Below are positions 44,634 to 53,470 of a DNA stretch of 64,000 bases, one piece after another. The number at the start of each line of letters is the position of its first letter. Positions within the stretch are counted from its first letter, which is position 1. Source of the DNA: JADKIH01 sp031385005 (lineage in GTDB: Bacteria; Bacteroidota; Bacteroidia; AKYH767-A; 2013-40CM-41-45); assembly GCA_031385005.1 (NCBI GenBank), contig JANNBB010000013.1, forward strand, positions 1 through 64,000. The letters run 5' to 3'. A program made the position numbers and the translations under genes. The notes beneath the pieces were generated by a model. It was given only the letters and a program-made list of their open reading frames with translations. It was not told the origin of the DNA and made no database searches.

Positions 44634-47600
44634 TAATCTCCTTTTAAAATCGAAGCTTCTTTAATTTCAACTGCATTGCCAAATGGATAAAAACGGATCC
44701 ATGAATTCGGTCTGCTATACCATCTATACTGAGAACTTATCCTAAACAGATAGTCGTGATACAATGTGTCATTATTCAAAGTAAATTGAAAAAGACCATT
44801 GTGCTGATATTGCTCGCCAAAACTAACCGCCAAAGTTGTCGAATTTCCTGAAGGAATACGCGCAGTAATTTTTAAATAGTTTCCATTTTCTTTATTCTTC
44901 AACGGATTAAAATCTAACGGAGTCGATTCATCAGCCGGAAGTAATTTCTGTTCCGTTATTAACTTTTGTTCAAGCATTACTTTACCTGCCTTGTAATTTA
45001 CATCAAAGGCTCCCCAAATAAATGGTATCCGGTTAAGAGAAAATTCGCGGGGACTCACGCTAAATTGATCCGGATAATAATCATTCTCATAGATCTTCAA
45101 CTCCCATATTTGCAGTTCGAGATCTTTCGGAATCGTAAAATAAATATCAGAAATATCTTCATCATACGGCAATGCTTTAGTCATTATGAAAATTTCATTG
45201 TATCCGGAAAAAATTTTAGATATGGATTTTTGATTATCATTAAAGTTCCCTTTTGATGATTTATATCCGGTAATAATTTCACAATTTCGCGGTGAGTTAA
45301 ACGACATGGAATAGGAAATTTTCTTAACACCATAACGCAATGGCAAAGCGAATGTATAGGAAAGCCGTCCTGGTTCAGATGTAGTCAAAAACCTATTGTC
45401 TTTGATAAGAGTAATATTTTTTAAGATCATTTCTCCCGTTGAAACTGTTATAGTAGGTTTAGCGACATCTACATTGAAATCTTTTTTTACCCAGACACTG
45501 TGATTGCTGAGAATAGACCAGGGCTTATAATTCCGGAAAATGTATTCACTAATTTTATAATGCCTCAACGTATTTGGTATCCCGTCTAAGTTGTCCCAAT
45601 AAGTCTGGGGTTCATTAGAAAATACACAAACAGGGATATCATACTTTTTTAGATCATCGATAAGTCTTTCTTGCAGATAATCGTTGTGCGCAGTATGAGG
45701 GATCTGAGCCAGGTAATTGGGCAGTTGCCTGTTTGTATAGAAATAAAGCATAGGTGTATTGCTGAAGTCCAGAAATGTGCTGGAGTCAGGAAAATTATTT
45801 TTCATCCACATCGAAAATTCTTCGTAACGGTTTTTATAATCGGCGTTTTCAATGATGCGATTAACCTTTTCTCCGGTTGGAGGAATTACTACAGAAGCAT
45901 GAACTCTGTCTGCAAGAATCTGATAGAAATTATTATTCGTTAAACCCGGCGCCGTGAAGACATAGTTGGTTGTAATGACAGTTGATACAATGAAGAATAC
46001 CAGGAAGCGCGTGTAAGGGTTTTTGCCCAGATACCTGATGAGTATGAAGAGTAAAACAATAAAGAAGCCATAGGAAGTAAATGCAGTATCCCATTGCTCT
46101 GCCAGTGTATGTCTTACCAGTCCGCGCTGTAGGTTTGCCAGATAGAAAACCCCTAAAAAACAAATTGACAATCGAACCAGACTTACATTGTTTGGCTCGT
46201 TTTCTTTTCGAAGCAATTGAAATGCACTATGGAAAATTAGAAGCAGTATAACTGATGGAAGAATAAAGTAAAGGGAAAAATATTTTATATCATGGACATA
46301 TGCCAATTCTTTTAATCCATAAGACTGGAAGGAGGACATATATGACAATGCATCTTTTAAAGAAATAAAAAGGCGGCTACCCGAAAGAAGAAGTGCAATG
46401 AGAATTAACAGAACAATTCCGGAAAGATTAATAAAAAGACCATTCCGGAGTTTTTTGTAATCCGGTTTAAAGGAAGGAACAAAGAAGAACAGCAAAATCA
46501 GCCCTGCGCCTCCTGCAATCAACGTTGATAAACCCAAATCGACGCGCCACAGAGGCATCAATAGCATACAGGCAAAGAAAAAAGTATATCTCTTTGTTGT
46601 TTGCTTTTCATAGAGCAAAATGAATGAAAGAGCAGCTAATGGAACGAAATTGTAATAGGAAGGAATTAATATGTCGGAATAAGGATAAGCAAGCACGATC
46701 CAGATGGATAAAAAACCATCGCCGGTGATTTTAAACAGAAAGAGGTAAACGATAAGCATAACCAGTACACTCATCAGAAAGCGATAAACGAATCCGCCAA
46801 GAGGATCGAGGCCATTAAAGGCCGAGTAGAGCATACCAAAACCGAAGTCCGAAAACGCATGAGAACTATAAGTATCCAGAAAAGGAATTTTTCCAAATTG
46901 AAACCATTGGTGTAAAGGCAGAACATTGTTTGCACTTTCGAACCAGTCTACTTCTGGTTGTATAACGGGCTGGTATAATGCCATGCATGCTATACCGGCA
47001 AGTAGCCAAGGTACCCATCTTCGAAAAAGCAGATCAATTTGTATAGGGTTGTGCCCGATAAAAGACTGCTTATTAAATATTCTGAAGAACCGGAAAAGAA
47101 TCAAAGCAATACCTGTAAAGTAAATGAGTGATGGTGAAAGCTTAATTCCATGTTGATTCAGTATCAGAAATAATTCAATGGAAAGAAAAGAGAGTATCGG
47201 CAGATAAACAACAGGGTGAATAGCTTTAAGCCATCTGTTTGTCAGCGTAATTTTTTTGGTGAAAGTGAGATATAGCGGAACACCTGCGAGAATAAGAAAT
47301 TTAGGGATAGACAGATATGCAGGAATTTTTAGGAATAAACTAATCTGCCAGTAAAAGAAAAACAAGGACAGGGCAACAAGTGTAGACCACAGGAAAGTGA
47401 GAGTGAAATTTTTATTTTCCCGCCTGGTGAACCGGTGATCGACAAACCCGGAAAGACAAATGATCAGTAAAGCAAAAATGAAGTGCAAAGAGGCATGCAT
47501 ATCGGCCCCAAGCAGTTCAAAATAAAGTATACCTAAACCGGCGATTGATAAACCATTGGCGATTTTTAATTCTTCTTCGTTCACAAACTGCCGAAGAATA

Positions 47601-47857
47601 ATTGTAATTCGAGTAAATAAGATGATCAGAATAAATGCAAACAAAATACCTTTATAAAACAGGCCCACTCTGTTGCTGATATCAATGCCTTCAGAAGTTG
47701 CAACAGAAATTGACCTTCCGATGAAATTCTGTAAGGGATAAGATAGCCCGTTGAATGCCTTCAATACCAGATAAAACGAAAAAAAAACCGGAATGAAAAT
47801 AAAGTTCCGGTAAGAAAGGTTTGCAGGACATGCTTTCTGGAAAAATTTTAGGATCAT
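44633..47857 (-). CDS. Large membrane protein with C-terminal extracellular domain, family not recognised
   Basis: The 1074-residue protein has about 15 or more hydrophobic helices in residues 15-640, spaced as in glycosyltransferase-like (GT-C) membrane proteins. A soluble portion of about 400 residues follows. Early in that half are 'NRYEEFSMWMKNNFPDSSTF' and 'TNRQLPNYLAQIPHTAHNDY', with later beta-rich stretches resembling a carbohydrate-binding domain. The loop 'QPEVDWFESANNVLPLHQW' near residue 300 contains acidic residues of the kind used by GT-C enzymes, but the family is not certain. It is coupled (TAATG overlap) to the GT9 gene, so a role in building surface glycan is likely. No specific product can be named. 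Confidence 0.7.
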   Translation of the reverse strand: MILKFFQKACPANLSYRNFIFIPVFFSFYLVLKAFNGLSYPLQNFIGRSISVATSEGIDISNRVGLFYKGILFAFILIILFTRITIILRQFVNEEELKIANGLSIAGLGILYFELLGADMHASLHFIFALLIICLSGFVDHRFTRRENKNFTLTFLWSTLVALSLFFFYWQISLFLKIPAYLSIPKFLILAGVPLYLTFTKKITLTNRWLKAIHPVVYLPILSFLSIELFLILNQHGIKLSPSLIYFTGIALILFRFFRIFNKQSFIGHNPIQIDLLFRRWVPWLLAGIACMALYQPVIQPEVDWFESANNVLPLHQWFQFGKIPFLDTYSSHAFSDFGFGMLYSAFNGLDPLGGFVYRFLMSVLVMLIVYLFLFKITGDGFLSIWIVLAYPYSDILIPSYYNFVPLAALSFILLYEKQTTKRYTFFFACMLLMPLWRVDLGLSTLIAGGAGLILLFFFVPSFKPDYKKLRNGLFINLSGIVLLILIALLLSGSRLFISLKDALSYMSSFQSYGLKELAYVHDIKYFSLYFILPSVILLLIFHSAFQLLRKENEPNNVSLVRLSICFLGVFYLANLQRGLVRHTLAEQWDTAFTSYGFFIVLLFILIRYLGKNPYTRFLVFFIVSTVITTNYVFTAPGLTNNNFYQILADRVHASVVIPPTGEKVNRIIENADYKNRYEEFSMWMKNNFPDSSTFLDFSNTPMLYFYTNRQLPNYLAQIPHTAHNDYLQERLIDDLKKYDIPVCVFSNEPQTYWDNLDGIPNTLRHYKISEYIFRNYKPWSILSNHSVWVKKDFNVDVAKPTITVSTGEMILKNITLIKDNRFLTTSEPGRLSYTFALPLRYGVKKISYSMSFNSPRNCEIITGYKSSKGNFNDNQKSISKIFSGYNEIFIMTKALPYDEDISDIYFTIPKDLELQIWELKIYENDYYPDQFSVSPREFSLNRIPFIWGAFDVNYKAGKVMLEQKLITEQKLLPADESTPLDFNPLKNKENGNYLKITARIPSGNSTTLAVSFGEQYQHNGLFQFTLNNDTLYHDYLFRISSQYRWYSRPNSWIRFYPFGNAVEIKEASILKGD

Positions 47858-48170
47858 ATTGTGTTTTTGACGTTGTTTTTCCTCCGTATTCGCACAGAAA
47901 TAATGTGCTTAAAAGTATGAATTATGAAGGACTTTCTTTTCATTCCCCAAGAACCATTTGTAAACAACTTAAACTTGGTAAAGTTTGTCCGGACAACTCT
48001 TAATCAAAAATAAAAGTTAGTAGTTTTATCCGGCTACGGATAGTGTCAATTTTAACTCAATATTAGGTGTCGGTAAACCGGATAGGTAGACGCTGTAAAG
48101 CATAACTATTCGTTATTAAATTAATTAAGGTTTTAATAAAACTTATACCTTTGGCAATAGATATACTACC
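47858..48170. other. Divergent intergenic region with a 12-bp palindrome and one promoter
   Basis: The 313-base gap separates the large membrane protein gene (-) from the threonine dehydrogenase gene (+). It holds the perfect palindrome TTGTCCGGACAA (47985-47996), a possible regulator-binding site, and a -7 element for the dehydrogenase at 48146-48153. No convincing small gene is seen. Confidence 0.45.
48146..48153 (+). promoter_or_regulatory. -7 element TACCTTTG of the threonine dehydrogenase gene
   Basis: TACCTTTG matches TAnnTTTG and lies 17 bases before the ATG at 48171. No TTG is found at -33; TTA occurs at the right distance. Confidence 0.5.
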
Positions 48171-49124
48171 ATGAAAGAGTCAATATTAGTAATAGGCGCA
48201 AAAGGACAAATAGGTTCTGAATTAGTGGATGAACTCAGGCGAATTAATGGCGATGCAAACGTAATAGCTACCGATATCAAATTGCCTTCCGAAGAATTCA
48301 TGAATTCAGGACCTTTTTATCAGCTTGATGTTTTAGATTTTCCCAAACTGCAGGAAATAATTAAAAAGCACAACGTAAAACAGGTCTATCTGCTGGCTGC
48401 TTTGCTATCTGCAGTAGCCGAACAAAAAGTCAAGGGTGCATGGAGACTCAACATGGAAGGACTTCTTGGATTATTGGAAATTGCAAAAAGCGAGAACATA
48501 AAACTTTTCTGGCCAAGTTCTATTGCAGTTTTCGGTCCAACTACGCCTCGCGACAATACTCCACAATATACTATCACAGAACCAAGCACTGTTTATGGCA
48601 TAAGTAAATTGGCAGGAGAACGTTGGTGCGAGTATTATTTTCAGAAGTTTGGTGTTGATGTTCGTTCGATACGATACCCCGGATTAATCGGATATAAGAC
48701 AGATCCCGGAGGCGGCACGACAGATTATGCAGTACATATTTTTCATGAGGCCCTAAAAAGTCATCAATACGAATGTTTTCTATCCAAAGACACCATGCTG
48801 CCAATGATGTATATGAAAGATGCATTGCGCGCAACGATTGGTTTGATGGATGCAGATGCATCATCCGTAAAAATCCGTTCCAGCTATAATCTTGCGGCAA
48901 TAAGCTTCACTCCGGATCAATTAGCGACAGAAATTAAAAAACACATCCCCGATTTTAAGATAACTTATAAACCGGACATCCGTCAACAGTATGCAGACTC
49001 CTGGCCGAAATCCATTGACGACAGCCGCGCAAGAAGTGATTGGGGTTGGAAACATGATTTCGATATTTCAGCCATGACTGAAGACATGTTGCAAAACATT
49101 CAACTTTTGGTTAACCATGGGTAG
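48171..49124 (+). CDS. SDR-type L-threonine 3-dehydrogenase / NAD-dependent epimerase family
   Basis: The 317-residue protein is an extended short-chain dehydrogenase. The NAD motif 'VIGAKGQIGSELVDELR' is at residues 6-22, 'YQLDVLDFPKLQEII' follows, and 'YLLAALLSAVAEQKV' (about 74-88) is the LSAxxE segment seen in threonine dehydrogenases. The catalytic Ser-Tyr-Lys site is 'WPSSIAVFG', then 'STVYGISKLAGERWCEYY' (about 140-157). 'SIRYPGLIGYKTDPGGGTTDYAV' near 164-186 and 'PMMYMKDALRATI' match the L-threonine dehydrogenase subgroup. The reaction would be threonine to 2-amino-3-ketobutyrate with NAD; the usual partner ketobutyrate CoA ligase is not in this window. Confidence 0.85.
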   Translation: MKESILVIGAKGQIGSELVDELRRINGDANVIATDIKLPSEEFMNSGPFYQLDVLDFPKLQEIIKKHNVKQVYLLAALLSAVAEQKVKGAWRLNMEGLLGLLEIAKSENIKLFWPSSIAVFGPTTPRDNTPQYTITEPSTVYGISKLAGERWCEYYFQKFGVDVRSIRYPGLIGYKTDPGGGTTDYAVHIFHEALKSHQYECFLSKDTMLPMMYMKDALRATIGLMDADASSVKIRSSYNLAAISFTPDQLATEIKKHIPDFKITYKPDIRQQYADSWPKSIDDSRARSDWGWKHDFDISAMTEDMLQNIQLLVNHG

Positions 49125-49180
49125 GTATAATGATTTTCATAAAAAAAATTATACTTAAATCAAGGTAAGCATGTAAATCA

Positions 49181-49188
49181 TATTTTTG
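49181..49188 (+). promoter_or_regulatory. Possible -7 element (TATTTTTG) for cysS
   Basis: TATTTTTG matches TAnnTTTG and lies 75 bases before the ATG of cysS. No clear TTG sits at -33. Confidence 0.35.
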
Positions 49189-49263
49189 TGTAATCATGTT
49201 AATGCTGATTTTCGTTACTATTGAATAGCTCACAACCATCCACACCCTTCACACAATTATTTT

Positions 49264-50742
49264 ATGTCTACTCAGGAAATCTCTCTTTATAATTCACTCA
49301 CCCGAAAAAAGGAAAAATTTATCCCCTTAGTACCCGGCTATGTGGGAATTTATCAGTGTGGGCCAACAGTTTATGGACCTCCACATCTCGGTCACTCCCG
49401 ACCGGCAATCGTTTTTGATGTCATGTTCCGGTATTTTCAACACATCGGTTATCGTGTTCGTTATGTAAGAAACATTACCGATGTTGGCCATCTGGAAAAT
49501 GATGCAGATGAAGGAGAAGATAAAATTGCCAAGAAGGCGCGTATAGAGAAGCTTGAGCCGATGGAAATCGCCCAACTTTATACCAACAGTTATCACGATG
49601 CCATTGCAAAGCTCAACACACTTTATCCAAGTATTGAACCCTCTGCAACCGGACATATAATCGAACAAATCGCCATGATTGAAAAGATCATGAAAAACGG
49701 ATTTGCTTATGTCAGCAATGGTTCTGTTTATTTTGATGTTCTTAAATACAATGCATCACATCACTATGGTAAACTGAGCGGACGTATTCTCGATGATCTG
49801 ATTGCAGGTGCAGGAAATGAAAGGCGCGAACTCGAAGGACAAGAAGAAAAGAGAAATGCTGTCGATTTCGCCCTTTGGAAAAAGGCGTCACCCGAACACA
49901 TCATGCACTGGCCATCGCCCTGGAGTGAAGGATTTCCCGGATGGCACATTGAATGTTCTGCTATGAGTGCAAAATACCTCGGTGAAACATTTGACATACA
50001 CGTAGGGGGAATGGATTTGTTATTTCCTCATCACGAATGTGAGATCGCTCAAAGCGTCGGTGCTACAGGCAAAGAACCGGTTCGTTATTGGGTGCATAAC
50101 AACATGATTACTATCAACGGACAAAAAATGGGAAAGTCTTTAGGCAATTTCATCAACCTCGATGAATTGTTTAACGGTACACATAAACTGCTTGAGCAGG
50201 CTTATAGTCCGATGACTATCCGATTCTTTATTCTTCAAGCTCATTACCGAAGTACACTCGACTTCAGCAACGAAGGTTTGAAAGCCGCCGAAAAAGGATT
50301 TAAAAAGATGATGAATGCAGGGATGTTATTATCCAAGCTGAAGTCTTCCGAAAAATCTACAAGTAACATTCCTTCGCTCCGTAAGCTTTGCTACGAAGCG
50401 ATGAATGATGATTTAAATACGGCCATCGTAATTGCTCACCTCTTCGAAGCTGTTCGTATCATTAACTCTGTTCATGCGGGTACAGAAACCATTTCCGAGA
50501 GCGATCTTCTTGAGTTGAAAAAAATATTTAAAGAATTTACCGAAGAAATCCTCGGATTGAAAAACGAGGAAATCTCCGGAGGTGATGAAGTTTCTGACTT
50601 AATGCAACTGATCATCAGTTTAAGAAATGAAGCTAAACAGAAAAAAGATTTTCCTACTTCAGACAATATTCGCGACAGGTTAAATGCAATAGGTTTTAAA
50701 ATCAAAGATGAAAAAGACGGAACTAACTGGACAAAAGAGTAA
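49264..50742 (+). CDS. cysS: Cysteinyl-tRNA synthetase
   Basis: The 492-residue class I enzyme has the HIGH-equivalent 'PPHLGHSRPAIVFDV' (about 38-52) and KMSKS-equivalent 'KMGKSLGNFINLDEL' (about 289-303). Zinc ligands specific for CysRS are visible: Cys32 in 'YQCGPTVYG', Cys in 'WHIECSAMS' and His-His-Glu-Cys in 'FPHHECEIAQ'. The C-terminal helical anticodon-binding domain is present (about 370-490). It charges tRNA-Cys with cysteine. The next gene starts shortly after, on the same strand. Confidence 0.97.
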   Translation: MSTQEISLYNSLTRKKEKFIPLVPGYVGIYQCGPTVYGPPHLGHSRPAIVFDVMFRYFQHIGYRVRYVRNITDVGHLENDADEGEDKIAKKARIEKLEPMEIAQLYTNSYHDAIAKLNTLYPSIEPSATGHIIEQIAMIEKIMKNGFAYVSNGSVYFDVLKYNASHHYGKLSGRILDDLIAGAGNERRELEGQEEKRNAVDFALWKKASPEHIMHWPSPWSEGFPGWHIECSAMSAKYLGETFDIHVGGMDLLFPHHECEIAQSVGATGKEPVRYWVHNNMITINGQKMGKSLGNFINLDELFNGTHKLLEQAYSPMTIRFFILQAHYRSTLDFSNEGLKAAEKGFKKMMNAGMLLSKLKSSEKSTSNIPSLRKLCYEAMNDDLNTAIVIAHLFEAVRIINSVHAGTETISESDLLELKKIFKEFTEEILGLKNEEISGGDEVSDLMQLIISLRNEAKQKKDFPTSDNIRDRLNAIGFKIKDEKDGTNWTKE

Positions 50743-50803
50743 TCGTTTTAAGCTTTTGTGTAACCCAATACCTGCTCAGGCGATTTATACGAAGAGATAT
50801 ATA

Positions 50804-51832
50804 TTGCGCAAAGAGTTTTGTGGTTATCTTTTGATCATCCTTGCTATTTTTAGTGCATGTGTTTCTAAAGAGAAGAAGACCAATGATGGTGTAGCAAAGC
50901 AAGTCGCTGTACCTACATTGCCCGAATTTAATTCCGACTCTGCATTTAAGTTTGTGAAAGAACAATGTGATTTTGGTCCGCGAGTTCCGAATACGAAAGG
51001 ACATGTTGCATGCGGGGATTACCTCATTAAAAAAATGAAGGAGTGGAGCGACACGGTATTTGTTCAAGCAGGAACCGTTCAAGCTTATGATGGAACAAAC
51101 CTGAGATTCCGTAACATCATCTCTTCATTTAATCCGCAGGCAAAAAACAGAATTCTCCTCTTTGCCCATTGGGATACACGTCCTTGGGCAGATCAGGATT
51201 CCGTTAACTCCGACAAACCAATCATTGGTGCCGACGATGGCGCCAGCGGTGTTGCCGTATTAATGGAAATTGCCCGGGTGTTAAACAACTGTCGAATCAA
51301 CAAATTTTGCGATTCAACAAAAACAAAATTCTGTGATTCAACTATCGGCATTGATCTTGCATTTTTCGATGCAGAAGATTATGGAAAATCCGGCGGCGGT
51401 CCTGAATCTGAAGATTCCTATGCATTGGGAACCCAATACTGGGCGAAGAATACACACGTCAGCAATTACACTGCTGACTTCGGAATTTTATTGGATATGG
51501 TTGGAGCCAAAAATGCAAGATTCCTGAAAGAAGGATTGTCAAAACAACAAGCCGGATTTGTGGTTGACAATGTTTGGACAACTGCCAATAACCTCGGATA
51601 CAGCAGTTATTTCATCTATCAGGATGGCGGCTGGATTACAGACGACCATGTATATGTCAACAAAATTAATATTCCATCAATCGACATTATCAATATGCAA
51701 CCCGGATCATCAACCGGCTTCGCTCCGCATTGGCATACTCATAGAGATAACCTCGATATCATTGATCCGAATACGCTGAAAGCAGTGGGACAAACGTTGA
51801 TAGGAATTATATTCCAACAAGAGGCAATATAG
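50804..51832 (+). CDS. Lipoprotein glutaminyl-peptide cyclotransferase (M28 family)
   Basis: The protein is an M28-type metallohydrolase matching the Bacteroidota glutaminyl cyclase group. It has 'FAHWDTRPWADQD' (His122), 'GADDGASGVAVLMEIAR', 'AFFDAEDYGKSGG', 'YALGTQYWAKN', 'LLDMVGAKNARFLKEG', 'YQDGGWITDDHVYVNKINIPSIDIIN' (about 286-311) and a late 'WHTHRDNLDII'. It converts N-terminal Gln to pyroglutamate. I choose a TTG start at 50804, giving a short lipoprotein signal 'LLIILAIFSAC'. An ATG at 50708 overlapping cysS by 35 bases would add a long polar leader and is less likely, though possible. A tandem 'KFCDST' pair at about residues 168-180 is unusual. The function fits the +1 Gln pattern of signal peptides across the window. 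Confidence 0.85.
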   Translation: MRKEFCGYLLIILAIFSACVSKEKKTNDGVAKQVAVPTLPEFNSDSAFKFVKEQCDFGPRVPNTKGHVACGDYLIKKMKEWSDTVFVQAGTVQAYDGTNLRFRNIISSFNPQAKNRILLFAHWDTRPWADQDSVNSDKPIIGADDGASGVAVLMEIARVLNNCRINKFCDSTKTKFCDSTIGIDLAFFDAEDYGKSGGGPESEDSYALGTQYWAKNTHVSNYTADFGILLDMVGAKNARFLKEGLSKQQAGFVVDNVWTTANNLGYSSYFIYQDGGWITDDHVYVNKINIPSIDIINMQPGSSTGFAPHWHTHRDNLDIIDPNTLKAVGQTLIGIIFQQEAI

Positions 51833-51864
51833 GACAGACATTTATCTCTGTCGTTTATTTTTTT
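51833..51864 (+). terminator. Short hairpin terminator after the glutaminyl cyclase gene
   Basis: GACAGA (51833-51838) pairs with TCTGTC (51847-51852), followed by GTTTATTTTTTT. The stem is short but directly abuts the stop codon and has a T-rich tail; asnS converges from the other side. Confidence 0.5.
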
Positions 51865-51902
51865 ACCTTATTACAAGCGAACCTTTTTAAAATGAAGGCA
51901 GA

Positions 51903-53285
51903 TTAAAACTCTGCATTCTTAGGCGTACGAGGAAAGGGAATTACATCTCTGATGTTTGTCATTCCCGTTACAAAAAGAATAAGGCGTTCGAAACCTAAAC
52001 CGAAACCTGCGTGAATACAGCTTCCGAATTTTCGTGTGTCGAGGTACCACCACATTTCTGTTTCGGGAATATGCATTTCGCGCATACGAGTAACCAGTTT
52101 TTCGTAGTCGTCCTCACGTTGCGAACCACCGATGATCTCTCCGATCCATGGAAATAAAATATCCATGGCACGAACGGTTTTTCCATCGTCGTTTTGCTTC
52201 ATGTAAAATGCTTTGATGACCTTTGGATAGTCTGTAAGAATAACCGGACGTTTAAAATGTTCGACGAGAAAATTTTCATGTTCTTTTTGAAGGTCCGTTC
52301 CCCAACTCACGGGGAATTCGAATTTTTTTCCGGCATTCATCAACACATCCACTGCTTTTGTATAGGTAAGACGTTCGAATGGTTGTGAAACAACAGAGCG
52401 AAGTCGTTCAATCAATCCTTTATCATAAAGATTATTTAGGAACTCAAGATCATCAGCACAATTATCTAAGGCATATTGAATGAGGTATTTCAAAAAATCC
52501 TCAGCCAGATCCATGTTGTCTTTGATGTCATAAAAAGCCATCTCAGGTTCGATCATCCAGAACTCTGCAAGATGTCTGGGAGTGTTAGAGTTTTCTGCAC
52601 GAAACGTCGGACCGAATGTATAGACGTTACCCAAAGCCATTGCTGCTAATTCGCCTTCCAGTTGTCCGCTTACAGTGAGGTTTGTAGATTTTCCAAAAAA
52701 ATCTTCCTTGAAATCGATTTGTCCGTTTTCATTTTTAGGAAGGTTATCCAGATCAAGTGTCGTTACCCTGAACATCTCCCCTGCGCCTTCTGCATCGGAT
52801 CCTGTAATGATTGGTGCATGCAGGTAGAAAAAGTTTCTGTCGTTAAAATATTTGTGAATGGCAAAAGCCATATGATGACGAATTCTGAAAACGGCTCCAA
52901 ATGTATTTGTGCGTGGACGCAGGTGAGCGATCTCGCGTAGAAATTCAAGTGAGTGACCTTTCTTCTGTAATGGAAAAGTATCATCAGCTTCGCCAACCAC
53001 TTCAATGGATTCTGCCTGGATCTCTACTGTTTGTCCTTGTCCTTGAGATTTCACGAGTTTACCGGTTGCAAAAATGCAAGCACCGGTTGTGACTTTCTTC
53101 AAAAGCTCTTCATCGAACTTTGTTAAATCAGCAACAATTTGAATGGAATGAATGATAGAGCCATCATTCACGGCAATGAAAGCAATTTGCTTGTTTCCGC
53201 GTTTCGTACGCACCCATCCTTTTACTTCGACAGTCCGGTCGTAGTCGGTGGATTTTAAAAGATCGATTATTCTGATGTTTTTCAT
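51903..53285 (-). CDS. asnS: Asparaginyl-tRNA synthetase
   Basis: The 460-residue class II enzyme starts with an OB-fold anticodon domain (about 15-110; 'VEVKGWVRTKRGNKQIAFIAVNDGS'). The catalytic domain shows motif 2 'FRAENSNTPRHLAEFWMIEPE' (about 230-250) and motif 3 'GFGLGFERLILFVTG' with 'NIRDVIPFPRTP' at the C-terminus. 'AEFWMIEPEMAF' identifies AsnRS rather than AspRS. It charges tRNA-Asn directly. Single gene, convergent with the glutaminyl cyclase gene and divergent from dxs. Confidence 0.97.
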   Translation of the reverse strand: MKNIRIIDLLKSTDYDRTVEVKGWVRTKRGNKQIAFIAVNDGSIIHSIQIVADLTKFDEELLKKVTTGACIFATGKLVKSQGQGQTVEIQAESIEVVGEADDTFPLQKKGHSLEFLREIAHLRPRTNTFGAVFRIRHHMAFAIHKYFNDRNFFYLHAPIITGSDAEGAGEMFRVTTLDLDNLPKNENGQIDFKEDFFGKSTNLTVSGQLEGELAAMALGNVYTFGPTFRAENSNTPRHLAEFWMIEPEMAFYDIKDNMDLAEDFLKYLIQYALDNCADDLEFLNNLYDKGLIERLRSVVSQPFERLTYTKAVDVLMNAGKKFEFPVSWGTDLQKEHENFLVEHFKRPVILTDYPKVIKAFYMKQNDDGKTVRAMDILFPWIGEIIGGSQREDDYEKLVTRMREMHIPETEMWWYLDTRKFGSCIHAGFGLGFERLILFVTGMTNIRDVIPFPRTPKNAEF

Positions 53286-53455
53286 TTGTATGGGTTGATT
53301 TGTCGATTTGCCAATAAGCTATTTGGACAAAATTTTTCGATAATTGGAATAATAATAGGTAAAATTCGTTGCAAAAAAACGATTATTTAACCGGAGAAGC
53401 AAAAATTCCCTAATAGATGCTGCTAATTGGCTAATGATCAAATCGGCTAATTGAT

Positions 53456-53463
53456 TATATTTG
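53456..53463 (+). promoter_or_regulatory. -7 element TATATTTG directly upstream of dxs
   Basis: TATATTTG matches TAnnTTTG and ends seven bases before the ATG, so transcription may begin at or next to the start codon (near-leaderless mRNA). The nearest TTG upstream is at 53427, a 26-base spacing that is too long. GCTAATTG occurs twice just upstream. Confidence 0.5.
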
Positions 53464-53470
53464 TATCGGT

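Noticed and set aside
47821..48003. 60-codon plus-strand frame overlapping the start of the large membrane protein gene
   Set aside because: No promoter or family; it overlaps the coding start of a real gene on the other strand.
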